DNA of 64,000 bases, taken from positions 44,821 to 108,820 of the forward strand of contig JADWQD010000028.1 in NCBI GenBank assembly GCA_016110215.1, given 5' to 3'. Positions 41,160-52,326 of this stretch are shown here, piece after piece. Both the position numbers and the translations under genes were made by a program. A model generated the notes under the pieces. That model did not search any database and was not told the DNA's origin. It saw only the letters and a list, made by a program, of their open reading frames with translations. This stretch comes from Capronia americana. Lineage: Eukaryota; Ascomycota; Eurotiomycetes; Chaetothyriales; Herpotrichiellaceae. The first letter of the stretch is position 1. Every line of letters begins with the position of its first letter.

Positions 41160-44100
41160 CTTGTAGATATGTCGGGATGGAGTTTGCTCTAAAGATAGGC
41201 AAGCCAACTGAAACGTGCCAGATAGCTACAGACGTGCATAGGAATGCTCATTGTATACCCATTGAACCGGACTTGCTAGATGTGAAATGAATCAGAGGCC
41301 GGCTTGTAGACACAATCGACAAAGTGCGAGAGGATGGCTCAAAAGGTGCACATACCTGAAGATCTTTTCCTCAGCCGCAAAGTCTATCCTGCGGCAACAT
41401 AGAAGGCAGGTCATACTTGCTTTCAGCTGGGTTTGGTTGGTTCAACTTTAAAGGGACACAAGCCTCGGGGAGGCAAAGAGGAAGGCCTAACCTGAGAGAT
41501 TCGTATGGCTGGCGCGACCAATACGAGTCAGAGGGGTGTTTTTTGGCGGGATTGCCCAGTAGCTGTTGGCCTTTTCAGGAAGCTGATGTCCAGAAATTCG
41601 GGTCGACTTCAACATCGACGGCACAGGTATTCAGGCTACCGCAAGAGATAATACGCGGCCATACTTGCTTGTTTCGGAGGCTAGAGTTTCCACAGCACTG
41701 CCCACCTTCCTGAGCGACATTTCAAGCCGTGCTCATTGGTGATAGACAAACAAGCAATAGAATGGAGGCATTTTGTCAGCTACACCTGAGCGCAAGATCC
41801 TTGGAACGCTGTAGCGCGACAACCAGCAGATACATCGCCCAGTTATTCAGCATCTGCTTTCCCAATTTTCAATTGACATCTCTAGGTTTACCTGCACGGG
41901 ACACAGAGTATCCATTGGAAACGAGCTTGGGGATCATATCCCTAGCAGAGAAACCAAGCTCGCAAGCACATGAAGCACCGTGAATGGGCTGGAAGAGATG
42001 CGGTTGCAATCGAGAATTTAAAATGGTTCCCAAATCAGGGTAGAGTGTCGGGGTGAAGGCAATACTGTCGGATGAGCCTGGGATCTCCAATTGTGCGACG
42101 ACGAAGAAATGATCAGTGAAAGAGTTATCGACTGATCCTTCAAAATCGTAAGCGTTCCGGACATGGCCTCGGGGGGCTTTCAATGAGACTGCTAAGGGAT
42201 GGCCTCAACCTCCAGTACTTCATGCTGATTTTGTAGGCGCCTTCGATATTGCTCAAGTAGCATTCATCCTCTTTCTGGATCGCCATAAAACGATTCGGAA
42301 TATTACTGGATTTCTCAATGCAATGAAGCTGCGTCAAAGGACTCTTCAATCAAGGATGATGTACTCACATCTCTTCTGAGCGTTGCGCAATACCGAAGCC
42401 GAATCTCAAATACCACATGGACAGTAAACTGAGGGACGAATATGCGGTCAAACCAGCTTAGGCCCCGCCGACTTACTATCGGGATTGCTTGGGCTCCTTT
42501 ACGCTGCGGGTTAAGTAAAGGGAAAGGTAAGTTTGGAATTCATGAAGAGAACAAGCCGAACCTCGCCTCCAAAGCAGGTGAGCTCCATTTTCGGAAGTGC
42601 AGACTTGATGACTGGCAAGCCCTTCCAGCTGTTATCTTCGGCAGGATGCTCATCAGAACCCCCTCAAGGATTTCAGAGCATCATGACATGTCTGAATGAC
42701 TTGTTCATTGGCCAAGTCAATATCCAGCGGGTTATTCCTCCTCGTAACTCTGATCGACAAGCACCGACCGTGATCAGTGTCCTTACGGACACTCAAGCTG
42801 TTGCTCGTCCTCACCTGACAGCCTTGATCGATCCTTCGGTCAAGTGCAAACGCACCTTTGCCCTTGGTCATTCATGCGTATGGAATTGGCTTGTTGGAAT
42901 ATTCTGTGAACTGTTCCCATATTACATGATTGTGGGTGGCAACGGAGGCCAAGGAGTCGACGTGAGCGTGGCAAAGGGGCGGCCCGAGGTGTTGAGTGGG
43001 ATGAGCACGAACGGTCTCACGACACGGCAGTAGTCAAGTCAATAGACTCTGGAGGGTGTTGTAAAGAGTCAAGTGGAGAACTGAGATAGCACATTTCACA
43101 GTGTGTCGGTCGAGGTCCTCTCGGCTTGTTGTACTGTAATCAACAATCAACAAGCATTGCTCGACGCAGATTCGACGTACGTTCGGCGGTCGAAGTCCGC
43201 AGAGCGTGGAGGTAAGGCAGAAGACATGGCTACTATGCTATGTAAAGACACAGGGACTGTCAGCAGTGTAATAAGAAACAGCCACTCAGCTACGACCCTA
43301 CCGTGCTCTTGCTGAATCACCGGTAATTCGTAAGTCGCGTTGGAAATGCAGGCCTGATCGACATCTGGTTACTCCAACCTTTGCCAATATCGGCCAGGGA
43401 GCTTATTTCGAGGCAAGGCGTCGTTCCAGCTGACTGCAGATGAGACGGTACAGGATCGCGAAGTGTATTGGAGAGAATGTCGTTGGCGCAGGCTGCCCTT
43501 TCGAGAAGGCTCAATCAGCAGACGTCATCGTGGCCTTTGGGAAACGGGCGCACGCTCAATTCAACTTCACGTCCATCTTACATTACAATGCTCACAGGTT
43601 GCAACACCACTTGACCGAAACTCCAACGCCTCGTGATTTCACCGCTCACGAAGTTGGCTGCTGCCCGACCTCGCGTTCGCCTGCACATTGCGTTTCGGGC
43701 GATGGTGGCTACCGGCGGCCAGCAGCGCCACCACAGGCTGAACCCGGGCTCAGCAACGCCATTTCCGGGGAAAGAGCCAGATCCAGGAGAGCCGGAAGCG
43801 GCTGTGTTCCAGCGATCCCAATGGCTTGGTTGCACTCACATCCGGAAGCCTTGGTAATCTTTCGTCTATGCCCCTTGCAGAAACTGTTCTTTGGTTGATG
43901 AGCCGGCCGCTTCAAGCCGCCTGCTAGGGACGCCGCTTGAAGGTCTCCCGCTTACAGAACCTTCTTGGCTATCAAGTCAAACTCCCCGGACGCTCTTACA
44001 TGTTTGGCCGTCTTCCGGCCAATGGAAATCAACTCGCAGAATGGCTCGTAGAAGCGAACCCAAGGCTGCAGCGGGCGTGCTGATAATTCCATGCAAACGG

Positions 44101-44359
44101 TGAGTTAGGTGGTCAGTTCCAGCAGGGGTATCCGGTCAGCGCGACTGCGGGTTTTTTGGGTAAATTGAGGTATAGCGACTGAACACGAACTGGACATTTG
44201 ATCGGGTGTCGCTGTCCCTTCAGGTCTGAACTTATATAAGATTGGAAAGTACGCTGGCAGAGCGAGATAGTCAAGCAATTGCAAATCTTCATTTCATCTG
44301 GCAAGCCGGTCATCAAGTCCTGTCCAATGTTCGCGGCTTACCAACAATTCACTTCCACC
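41160..44359. other. 3.2-kb gene-poor stretch
   Basis: Open frames are short or motif-free. The best is a minus-strand pair around 41869-42349 (starting KAPRGHVRNAYDFEG), which I could not assign. No repeats or transposon features seen. The 3' end carries the promoter of the next ORF. Confidence 0.4.
44233..44240 (+). promoter_or_regulatory. TATA box of the serine-rich ORF
   Basis: TATATAAG about 120 nt upstream of the ATG at 44360. Confidence 0.4.
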
Positions 44360-44779
44360 ATGTCTCTTCGTAACGCCCTTCAAGATTTGGCTCGCAACTC
44401 ATCCTCAAGCAGTCGCTCGTCATCTTCAACCAGGGGTATAGCACGAAGCGATTCATGCTCATCGGCAACGAGACTCCCTCCCACGCCAGCATACCAGCTC
44501 ACATGCTCCGGACCAGCACAGCAAGAAGCATCATCTCTCTCTACTTCATCCAGCGATTTCCTCGAGCAGACACTCGAATGCGAGCACGGATGCGAAGAAG
44601 CGCCACCGCCGTACATGCCTCTCTGCAATGGCGACAAGAAGCCCCAATACTCAGAACACCAATCGACTCCGACCCTTGACGCCAATGTGACACGAATGGA
44701 CGGTGCTCTTTGCCTTCGGTGCAATGCCAGAAAGGCAAAAGCTTGGTACATGCGGCAGAAGGAGCGCTCGGGCCGATGA
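44360..44779 (+). CDS. Small serine-rich protein, unknown
   Basis: 139 residues from an ATG in a good fungal context (CCACCATG). The N-terminal third is low complexity (NSSSSSRSSSSTRG) and the middle is Pro/Ser/Glu-rich. The C-terminus has CEHGCEEAPPPY and a basic end with CLRCNARKAKAW. No signal peptide or membrane helix is seen. A TATA box and good start context favour a real gene, but the composition makes a spurious ORF possible. Confidence 0.5.
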   Translation: MSLRNALQDLARNSSSSSRSSSSTRGIARSDSCSSATRLPPTPAYQLTCSGPAQQEASSLSTSSSDFLEQTLECEHGCEEAPPPYMPLCNGDKKPQYSEHQSTPTLDANVTRMDGALCLRCNARKAKAWYMRQKERSGR

Positions 44780-45892
44780 AGCAGAACTACTACTCTGTAC
44801 TGCCCCGTACTCATATTATGACGGGGTCCTACGAGATTTGTTTGTTCACTAGCGAGGCGCTGTTGTCGTATCATGGCGTCTAGGGGTTCAGGGCTCCCAG
44901 AAGCTGGGTGGCATGTTTGGTGGTTATGTTTGTGGAGCGCCTGTGTACAAGATATGGTGTGCCACGCCTGAGTATAACATGTATCAATGAGATGTTTCCT
45001 CCATCCTCGCTCTTGCGTTCCAATCTACCTTTTGTCGCGATCCCTTCTTGAGCACTGTGGGAAGGCCCGAAGATGCTCCGCAAGACCAAGAGCACGACAA
45101 TAGAAAGTATTCACGGATGGAACCTGCATAGATCTGTCCTAGTACTTACTAATCTTATGGATGCTCACACTCCAGCAGAACACGATCTTACTATTTAACA
45201 CGAACATCGACAGCGGCCGCAGAGGGTAAGCAAACCTGCCAGAAAGATTGTATTCCTGGCTTTCCTTCCTCGAGTAGGCTGCTTGCCCAGTCCTTAAGGA
45301 TTCTTGCCTGACCACCATGCCTTCATGCAAGTCGGGCAGTATCCCGAAGAGCAACTTGAGCCTCATCAGACTTACCGGAAGTCAGGCCCTTCTCCGTGGC
45401 TCGTGGTAGCCAGTAACAACCTGTTTCATGACCGGAATCTCGACGCCCGTCTCCCTTCTGGCCCACGTGACCTCGCGCTGCTTTTGCTCAGGCTGGCTCG
45501 CGTCCGGCTCAACGTACTGTATTATTGTAAATTTATTTGTGGGAGCAATGTAAGTACGCTAGGAGGTGTTGGTCCGCGTTTGCCGGGGTACGAGTGCTGG
45601 TAGCGAAAGGACTTCTTGATTAGGAGAGGTTGGCTGTCGAGGGCAAGTACAGATACAATGAGGGTGGCACGGGGTCCTAGCTAAGTTAGCTTTGGCTGGG
45701 AAAAGTGTTAGGCCCGATTATCCCCCGCCAATCAATTCGCCATCAGCTACCAAATCCTTTTTGACAACTCATCAAGCGGTCTCCTCCTAAGCGAAAACCG
45801 TGCAGCCTCTTTTCTAAGATATTCCATCTCTGCGAGGTCAAATAGGTTGCACTTTGACTCATGAAATTCAAATCAGCACTGTGATTTAGGAT
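44780..45892. other. Intergenic, nothing recognised
   Basis: About 1.1 kb before the HET gene with no supported gene. Confidence 0.45.
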
Positions 45893-47860
45893 ATGGCTGT
45901 GGATCTCTACAAACACCTTCTCCCATGGCAGACTCGTGTCTTAAAGCTGTTACCAGGGCAATTCAATGATGCTCTAGAATGCGACCTCTACATTGCAGAT
46001 GTTGTAGGCCTTCAAGGATTCGGGCTTCCAAGCGAGGAGAGGTATCAGCAATACGAAGCGCTATCGTACTCTTGGGGTTATCCCGACCTTACGGCTCCGG
46101 TCGTGTGCAATGGGATCACTATACATATTCCACCCACAATGGCGGAAGCACTCCATTATCTACGTTATTCTGACAGACCACGTTGGCTATGGTGCGACGC
46201 AATCTGTATAAACCAGCAGGACGCTACCGAAAAATCGAACCAGGTGCAAATTATGATGATCATCTTCGCGAAAGCTTCTAGAGTGGTTGCCTGGTTAGGT
46301 CTTCCCGAATCGGAGACTGATGTTGCTTTTCGCATGATCAAAGATGAGTTCACCGAGGACATCGAGGATCGCCACAGTGAAGACGGAGATTTCGAGGCCG
46401 AGGGGATGGATTTTTGTCCAGAGATCAAGCCCCCCGATGACGAGACCTCCATGCAAGGCCTGGTCCGAGCATACTTACAGCGACCGTGGTTCGAAAGAAC
46501 ATGGATTAGGCAAGAAGTTTTCGCTGCTAAAGACTTGGTTCTGCAGGCCGGAAGGCATCGAACATCGCTCAAAGGTTTTTACCATTTTGCCCAACGCCAC
46601 AAGAGGCTCTCAAGACAGTTGAAACTTCTCTACAGAAGGTACAGGGCTTTTGACTTCCAGGAGCTTAACGCATGGGATATGCAGGTGCGAAGCCGATACA
46701 GTAGTCAAGAGAGTCATGAGAACCACAAAAGGCACATGGTGTACGATGAATGTGTACAAATTTTGAAAGAAGGCTTGGTATTCGAGGCTTCCGACAGCCG
46801 AGACAGAATCTATGGAGTACTGGGACTGATGAACAACCTCGCCAAAAACCACTTCGAACATCTACGCATCGATTACAACCAAAGCGTGAGTGAGGTCTAT
46901 CAGGATTTGACCAAGTACTTCATCAATCTAAGCCGGAGCCTCCGTCCGATCCAGTTCTTTCGAACCAGTCCTCCTAGCAGGGATATTCCTACATGGGCAA
47001 TAGACTGCCGACACGATTGCAGCGGTCTAGACAACGTAATTGCCGATAGGCCTTCCTACGAATACGAAGATGATGAGGAGCGTGCACTGCCGCAGGATAT
47101 GGACCAAAAAAATCTGCTCCTGGTGAAAGGATTTTATATAGGAACTGTCGACATGCACACAAAGCCCATGACCGGCGCGAACCCAACCCCAGCAGTAGCG
47201 TCGAGACATCGGAGAAAGCACAGGTCCGAAGAATCGCATCTGGCCGGAGAGACTTGGCTCCACCACCATCGTGACTCAGGCACACAACGACAGCACGCCT
47301 TCAACTCCCTTCTCAAAACTCACAAGTACGTAAAGAAAGCTATCCAACCCGCAACAAGTGGCATACCATCGTGGTCTTCGGCTGGTATCTGCGTTCCATC
47401 AGAAGGAGTGCTCGACGGTGACTGGGTCGTTGCCTTGGAAGGAAGCGACCTTCCGTTCGTGTTACGTCCTCAGAGCCATGATTCCCAAGACCCCCGTCTC
47501 GTCCAAACAACAGAAGCCGAATCAAAATCAAGAGCAACTACGACAACAATACCAATTCATAATTGGGACCCAAGCCCAACTCAGTCAGCCAGTCAGAGCG
47601 AGGAGAAGCGAGCTACCGTTATACTGAACCTCATCGCCACGGGCTGGCTCTGGTCATCAAACTATGGCGACCCAAACAAGGGCTACGACAAATCCGTTCT
47701 ATACAACCAGTCATCAGATCTACGCTCTTGGTACGGAACCGAGTATGCCTACGGATCACGAAGGGCCTCGAGTGCATACCTGCGTTATATGGAAGATGTC
47801 GAGGCAACAAAACGAGGAGAAAAGAAGTGCTTTCCAACAGAGGAATGGACCTTGATATAA
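45893..47860 (+). CDS. HET-domain protein, het-6 type
   Basis: Single-exon gene of 655 residues with an intact heterokaryon-incompatibility domain, expected to trigger cell death after nonself contact or to act in a related innate response. Family blocks run YEALSYSWGYPD at about residue 53, LHYLRYSDRPRWLWCDAICI near 100, QVQIMMIIFAKASRVVAWLG near 130, RPWFERTWIRQEVFAAKD near 205 and DSRDRIYGVLGLM near 305. The C-terminal third carries no known domain and is rich in Gln, Ser and Thr. In contrast to the HET gene at 19.6 kb, the frame is undamaged. Confidence 0.92.
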   Translation: MAVDLYKHLLPWQTRVLKLLPGQFNDALECDLYIADVVGLQGFGLPSEERYQQYEALSYSWGYPDLTAPVVCNGITIHIPPTMAEALHYLRYSDRPRWLWCDAICINQQDATEKSNQVQIMMIIFAKASRVVAWLGLPESETDVAFRMIKDEFTEDIEDRHSEDGDFEAEGMDFCPEIKPPDDETSMQGLVRAYLQRPWFERTWIRQEVFAAKDLVLQAGRHRTSLKGFYHFAQRHKRLSRQLKLLYRRYRAFDFQELNAWDMQVRSRYSSQESHENHKRHMVYDECVQILKEGLVFEASDSRDRIYGVLGLMNNLAKNHFEHLRIDYNQSVSEVYQDLTKYFINLSRSLRPIQFFRTSPPSRDIPTWAIDCRHDCSGLDNVIADRPSYEYEDDEERALPQDMDQKNLLLVKGFYIGTVDMHTKPMTGANPTPAVASRHRRKHRSEESHLAGETWLHHHRDSGTQRQHAFNSLLKTHKYVKKAIQPATSGIPSWSSAGICVPSEGVLDGDWVVALEGSDLPFVLRPQSHDSQDPRLVQTTEAESKSRATTTTIPIHNWDPSPTQSASQSEEKRATVILNLIATGWLWSSNYGDPNKGYDKSVLYNQSSDLRSWYGTEYAYGSRRASSAYLRYMEDVEATKRGEKKCFPTEEWTLI

Positions 47861-47960
47861 CTGACAACTTGGGTAGTTTGCTTCGCCGGCGCACAGCCTT
47901 GTAGCTTGCTTCTGGATTTTAAACCCCCGCGTGCTTGTGGAGATAGACCCGCCGCATGAA

Positions 47961-48083
47961 CCTGGTAGTGTAAACGACACATACCCATGCAGTACATGTG
48001 CAAACCGGGATTCCGAGTGCACCTACGAGCAAGAGGACGGTTTCTCTACTGCTGCTCGGAACTTTTCTTTGTTCAAAGAGTAA
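47961..48083 (+). pseudogene. Possible half zinc-cluster (Zn2Cys6) relic
   Basis: An open stretch without a start reads YPCSTCANRDSECTYE. This has the C-x2-C-x6-C-x-Y spacing of the second half of a Gal4-type zinc cluster. The first three cysteines are missing upstream, and a stop follows at 48081. The match is short and could be chance. Confidence 0.35.
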
Positions 48084-48512
48084 GGTGCTAGGTTGCAGGG
48101 TGAAGATGTATCTAGTAAGAGATGGTAAGAGAACCTTAATGGTAATATTGACTTGTCTCTTCAGCCTTTCAGAGAACTAAATGACTAGCTTAGTCTATGG
48201 CATTACTCGTCATTTTCACGGCGCGAAACCGTAGTGTTGAAAAACTACCAGGCCTCTCTCTTAATGGTGCTGCTGCTCATCAAACATGACCCATGTTCAT
48301 TTGGCCGAAAGGAGTTGGTTGTGATGGACCATGTGGACCTAGGACCACTAATGTGATCGTATTTCTGTGGAATATCTGAAAGACCTAGAGCCTTAGTATA
48401 TATCGCTATGTCTTACCCTTTTCTTCATGGGTCTAGTGCCTGAGAAGTCCTGGGAACGGAAACAGTCTTGAGACCTTACTCCACGGTGATATGAAGATTG
48501 TGGAGTCACTCC

Positions 48513-48659
48513 TCAGCAACAGTCTTCCAGCATGATCATGTCGAGCTGCAAGACGAAGCGACTAGCCCGGTCCAACACAGGCGAGTCGTCGAGCACGTAC
48601 TCGTAGATGAGCACCTTTGCGCCAAGTTTGAGTACTTGGATGAGAGCCCGCAGGATCTG
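48513..48659 (-). pseudogene. O-methyltransferase C-terminal relic
   Basis: A 48-codon open stretch reads QILRALIQVLKLGAKVLIYE then DDSP and RFVLQLDMIM, which matches the segment after the catalytic His in fungal O-methyltransferases (RALxPxLKPGARVLIxExVLxD). It begins right after an AG and ends at a stop soon after LDMIM, so most of the enzyme is missing. It is not a copy of the local intact OMT, whose matching region differs clearly. Confidence 0.6.
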
Positions 48660-49938
48660 CCTGCAATGAATGTAGTGTTAGTTGTACAGAATTCAGCGTA
48701 GTAGGATGGTGTCGGCCGCACAAGCGTTGGTGCGGGACAACTTGCGGACCAAAATCTGGCAGTGTATGGTGAGTACGTCTTTGCCCGGACGAAACCCGAG
48801 TTTAATCGCTCTCTGCCATGTCTGGCTGTTTCTTAGATTCTTCGTACTTGCTTCTGGTCGTTTGGCGGATGATAGGCATTTATAGTGATGACTTCGCGGC
48901 AAGGATCGATGCGACCAAAAACTGTCACGTTTCGTAAATGACTGCGTTCCCGGCCTTGGTCAAAATGCGGCTGCCGTATTCGAAGCAAGGAAAGCCGTTC
49001 CTCGCCTTGGCCATTTGAGATTCCTCGCGAAGAGCGACACAAAGACAGACCGTCACTCGGAATATGCCGCGACGGCGGCCATGAGCGACGCCACATGCTG
49101 TCAGACGAAGGAGGTCGATCCGTACAGTGACAGAAGCCTTTATCCCTTAACCAGAAGTGTCATCCAGTTGAAGGTCGTCATCGAAACGATGTGGAATCTT
49201 GGCAAATCCCTCGCTTCTCATATGAAAGAATGCCATTTCTAGCCATATGCCTTTTTGAGCTAGGCAATAGAGGCGCATTTGGAATATATTCAACGCGATG
49301 GAGCTTACCTTGCAGCGGTCCGATAATTTCCTGAGATCAGGCATTCCATTAGCAAGAGTTATTGCGAGAACTCCTCGGGGTGGGGATTGTTCGAAGGCTT
49401 TTATAGTAAGACATGCTGGTTGAAGCAGTGGCGTGGAGGAATCCACAGCCTGCTGTGTTCTTGACATGTTTCGGGTTCGGATACGCATGACCTAGAGCTG
49501 AAGTTGTTACGGGAGTTGATGGTCCAGGAGACATGCGCATTTGAACAGTGGCATGATATCGGAGGTGGCCTGAGGCTTTCGAGGCTCGTGAATTTGTATC
49601 CCAACAGCAGCGGTGACTCCACAAGTGCTTTTGTTTGAGCTGTTTGTTAATTCGGGGCAACTGGTTGGTCAATTGGAGAGAGCCGCGGAGATGCACATGT
49701 TCAGGAACAGGAAAGCCACAATACCGCGGTAGCGACGGCGGATATCGAAACCCACTCGCAATGCAAAGATCGACTCCAACGCCCGATTTCCGATATGTGG
49801 TGGGAGAGGGTGAGGTAAGCAAGGCCGCTATGGGTTATCACCGAGTTATCTTTCCTCAGACAAGCAAATCGCCTGTATCAGATCGCTGCCGCGGAAATAT
49901 CTGCTGGTATCGGTTGGTGTCGCGAGCATTGTAAAGAG

Positions 49939-49947
49939 TATATATAG
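49939..49947 (+). promoter_or_regulatory. TATA box of the protoglobin gene
   Basis: TATATATAG, 97 nt before the ATG. Confidence 0.45.
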
Positions 49948-50035
49948 TCCTGCCGGAAGCACTCCGCATACCTGAATACCTGCTGGCCTGATAAGCAATC
50001 GATAGCCACGTTGAAGGCCGAAAACCACAATCACA

Positions 50036-50776
50036 ATGGAGCACGTCGACGCAACCGTTATCAACCAAGACCTGTCCGCTCGGATGAGGTATATCCAATC
50101 ATTCCTGCAATGGGACCCAGCCAAAGATGGAACGCTCATCGAAGCATGTAAACCCGTCCTTGCACCAATCGTCGGCAACGTCGTCGATGCAGTCTACGAC
50201 CACCTCCTAAAGTACGACATCACCGCCGCCTCATTCGCCCCGAAACAGTCGCAGGAAGCAGAGACCAAAGACGCAGACGTACGAGAACTCCACCGGGACC
50301 ATGAGAACATCAAGTTCCGCAAGGATTTCCTGAAGGGCTACCTTGTCAGACTGGTCTCGAACCACGACTGGACGCCAGAAAGCAAATTCTGGGAATACAT
50401 CGATATGGTTGGCAAGGTCCACACGGGCGTCACCGACTCAGGCTTGAAGCACAGAAAGAACCGGCCAGCCCTCTTCGTCGAGTACCGCGAGATCAACCTT
50501 CTGCTGGGGTGGGTTGAGAACGCCGTCACGGATATTGTCATGGGCGTCGAAGGGCTCGAGGTCCAGACAAAGGTCGACATCCTTAAGGCCCTGAACAAGT
50601 TCTGGTGGATACAGAACGATTTGTTTGCCAGACATTATATGCCAGGTTTGAGAACGCCCCAAACAGCGCAGAATGAGCGTCCTCTAACCTGGATTGAAAA
50701 GTTCAAGGCTGATCCAGTCTTTCCAATCGTGTCGGCGGCAGTGCTTGCCGCTGCTATCTGGAGCGTTCCGTTCTAA
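50036..50776 (+). CDS. Protoglobin-family heme protein with C-terminal membrane anchor
   Basis: Intronless gene of 246 residues with the protoglobin/globin-sensor fold, expected to bind heme and an O2-like gas ligand. The N-terminal helix (ARMRYIQSFLQWDPAKDG), the pre-F helix region (SKFWEYIDMVGKVHTGVTDS, in which His129 is the best candidate proximal ligand), and the helices LLLGWVENAVTDIVMG and ILKALNKFWWIQNDLFARHY follow the family pattern. The C-terminus is FPIVSAAVLAAAIWSVPF, a hydrophobic stretch ending the protein, so it may be tail-anchored. No kinase, cyclase or other output domain is attached. The physiological role of fungal protoglobins is little known. Confidence 0.85.
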   Translation: MEHVDATVINQDLSARMRYIQSFLQWDPAKDGTLIEACKPVLAPIVGNVVDAVYDHLLKYDITAASFAPKQSQEAETKDADVRELHRDHENIKFRKDFLKGYLVRLVSNHDWTPESKFWEYIDMVGKVHTGVTDSGLKHRKNRPALFVEYREINLLLGWVENAVTDIVMGVEGLEVQTKVDILKALNKFWWIQNDLFARHYMPGLRTPQTAQNERPLTWIEKFKADPVFPIVSAAVLAAAIWSVPF

Positions 50777-51233
50777 GCAATACAATGGCGAACAGAGAGC
50801 GTACAAGGGGCGAAGGCAGTCACCTTGTGGAAACGTGAGACATAGATACTTGAGATCTACGGAGTAGAGGCCGCAATAGTTGAAAGAGTAAGACTGATAA
50901 GACTGCTATGATTCATGAAATCCACGCCAAATAGACAATGCGCCGCATTGAGATAGCTGTATGGCTCCTGAGCATATCTGCAAAGAAGGCACCCAAGAAC
51001 AAGAAGCAAAAATAATGCGAATGTAGCGAGGCTCATGGTTGGCGACGGCGCGGCTGAAGGAGCCAAGCTTCCAGAATCGGTTTTGGAGAAGTAGTTTCAT
51101 CCTCCACTTCTGAGGATTCAGTACTTGAAATAGCTGGGACACTTTTGCGACATTGCAGTCAATCCAGCATCCTCGGGCTACCGCTCGTCTTCCCCATCTA
51201 CCACAGCTTGTTCAACGACTGGCCGTCTGCGAC
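50777..51233. other. Intergenic, nothing recognised
   Basis: About 460 bp between two plus-strand genes; contains the mL54 promoter. Confidence 0.45.
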
Positions 51234-51961
51234 ATGATCTGCTCCAGCTGCCGCCGATCGCTGGTCTCCCGATTCCGCACCCTCGCCGTCAATTCTAACG
51301 CCTCAGTGTCGCCGAGCACCAGCCTGCGTTACGCCTCCACCGTTCCTGCAACTCCCAATGCTGGCCCAATCCCAGCTCCAGTATCGATATCAATAGATCA
51401 TCCGAATGTTTCACAATCGTCAAACACCTCTGGCATCTCACAACCCCTTTCCGAACCACACACTCCCTCGACATCAAGCGCGAAGACGTCTGGTCCTACT
51501 TCCACGAAAGATGGGAAGGCTGCCGTGAAGACGAGGAGCTCGGTACCCGGAGGAAAGGAGTTGAGGGGACTGGGTTACACAAAAGCAAAACCGAAAGTGC
51601 TTGCGATGGAGGATGATGCGTACCCGGAATGGCTGTGGACACTACTCGATGAGAAGAGACCCGGCGCAATGGCAGAAAAGGTCGATCTAGCCGGTACTAT
51701 AACCCTATGTCCCATATACCATTCACCTTGCTAACAGGAACAGCCATGACCAAAAGACAACGCCTACGCTACGAAAAGAAACAAGAACGACTCTTGAAGG
51801 ATATTCCCAAACAGATCCCCGTGCACGAGCAGAGCAAGGATTTGACGGGACCTGGGGATGACGCCCTGACGAGTTTGCAACGCAGGCAGGAGATCACGAA
51901 GAGCGCGAGAGCGGCACGAAGGAGGGGCATCCGGGAAAGCAACTTCTTGAAATCCATGTAA
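51234..51961 (+). CDS. MRPL37: Mitochondrial large-subunit ribosomal protein mL54 (MRPL37)
   Basis: Component of the mitochondrial 54S ribosomal subunit. Two exons, 51234-51693 and 51738-51961, with a 44-nt intron ending GCTAACAG, give 227 residues. The Arg/Ser-rich start MICSSCRRSLVSRF is a mitochondrial targeting sequence. A Ser/Thr/Pro-rich linker follows, then the conserved core: GGKELRGLGYTKAKPKV, DDAYPEWLWTLLD and the basic TKRQRLRYEKKQER, ending RRRGIRESNFLKSM. The YPEWLW motif is diagnostic for mL54. The linker is longer than in yeast. Confidence 0.9.
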
Positions 51962-52326
51962 TACTCAGGAGCGCAACTTCTCGAAGTCCATGTCAAACTC
52001 GGAAGTGGACTGTTGACTGTACAATATGCTCAATGGCAATGTTGCACCAAAAATAGACATATGAAGGTCCCGTTTGAGAGTCCTGTTATTCAATATCTAT
52101 ATCATCCAACGCCGGCCGTCCAAGCAACGCCGTGATATACCATGCATCGTGTACTTCATGCAGCGTAGCTCGCGTCCAATCGTTGGCTCAAAACTGGCGT
52201 TTCATCAATTGTCTCTGCCGGGGTATCATCACATCTCGTTCATCCCTGGCCGTGAGCAGAATTTGTGCTCAGTAAAGCCGTTTCTAGTTCCCTGACGTAC
52301 ATGTCCAAACGCCGCAAATCAATGTA
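51962..52326. other. Intergenic, convergent 3' flanks
   Basis: 365 bp between converging genes; nothing seen. Confidence 0.45.

Larger units (their letters stand above)
47861..50035. other. Gene-poor stretch with relics
   Basis: About 2.2 kb holding two small relics (listed) and the protoglobin promoter. Nothing else recognised. Confidence 0.45.

Noticed and set aside
42533..43033. 166-codon plus-strand open frame
   Set aside because: No motif, poor composition, no promoter or splice support.
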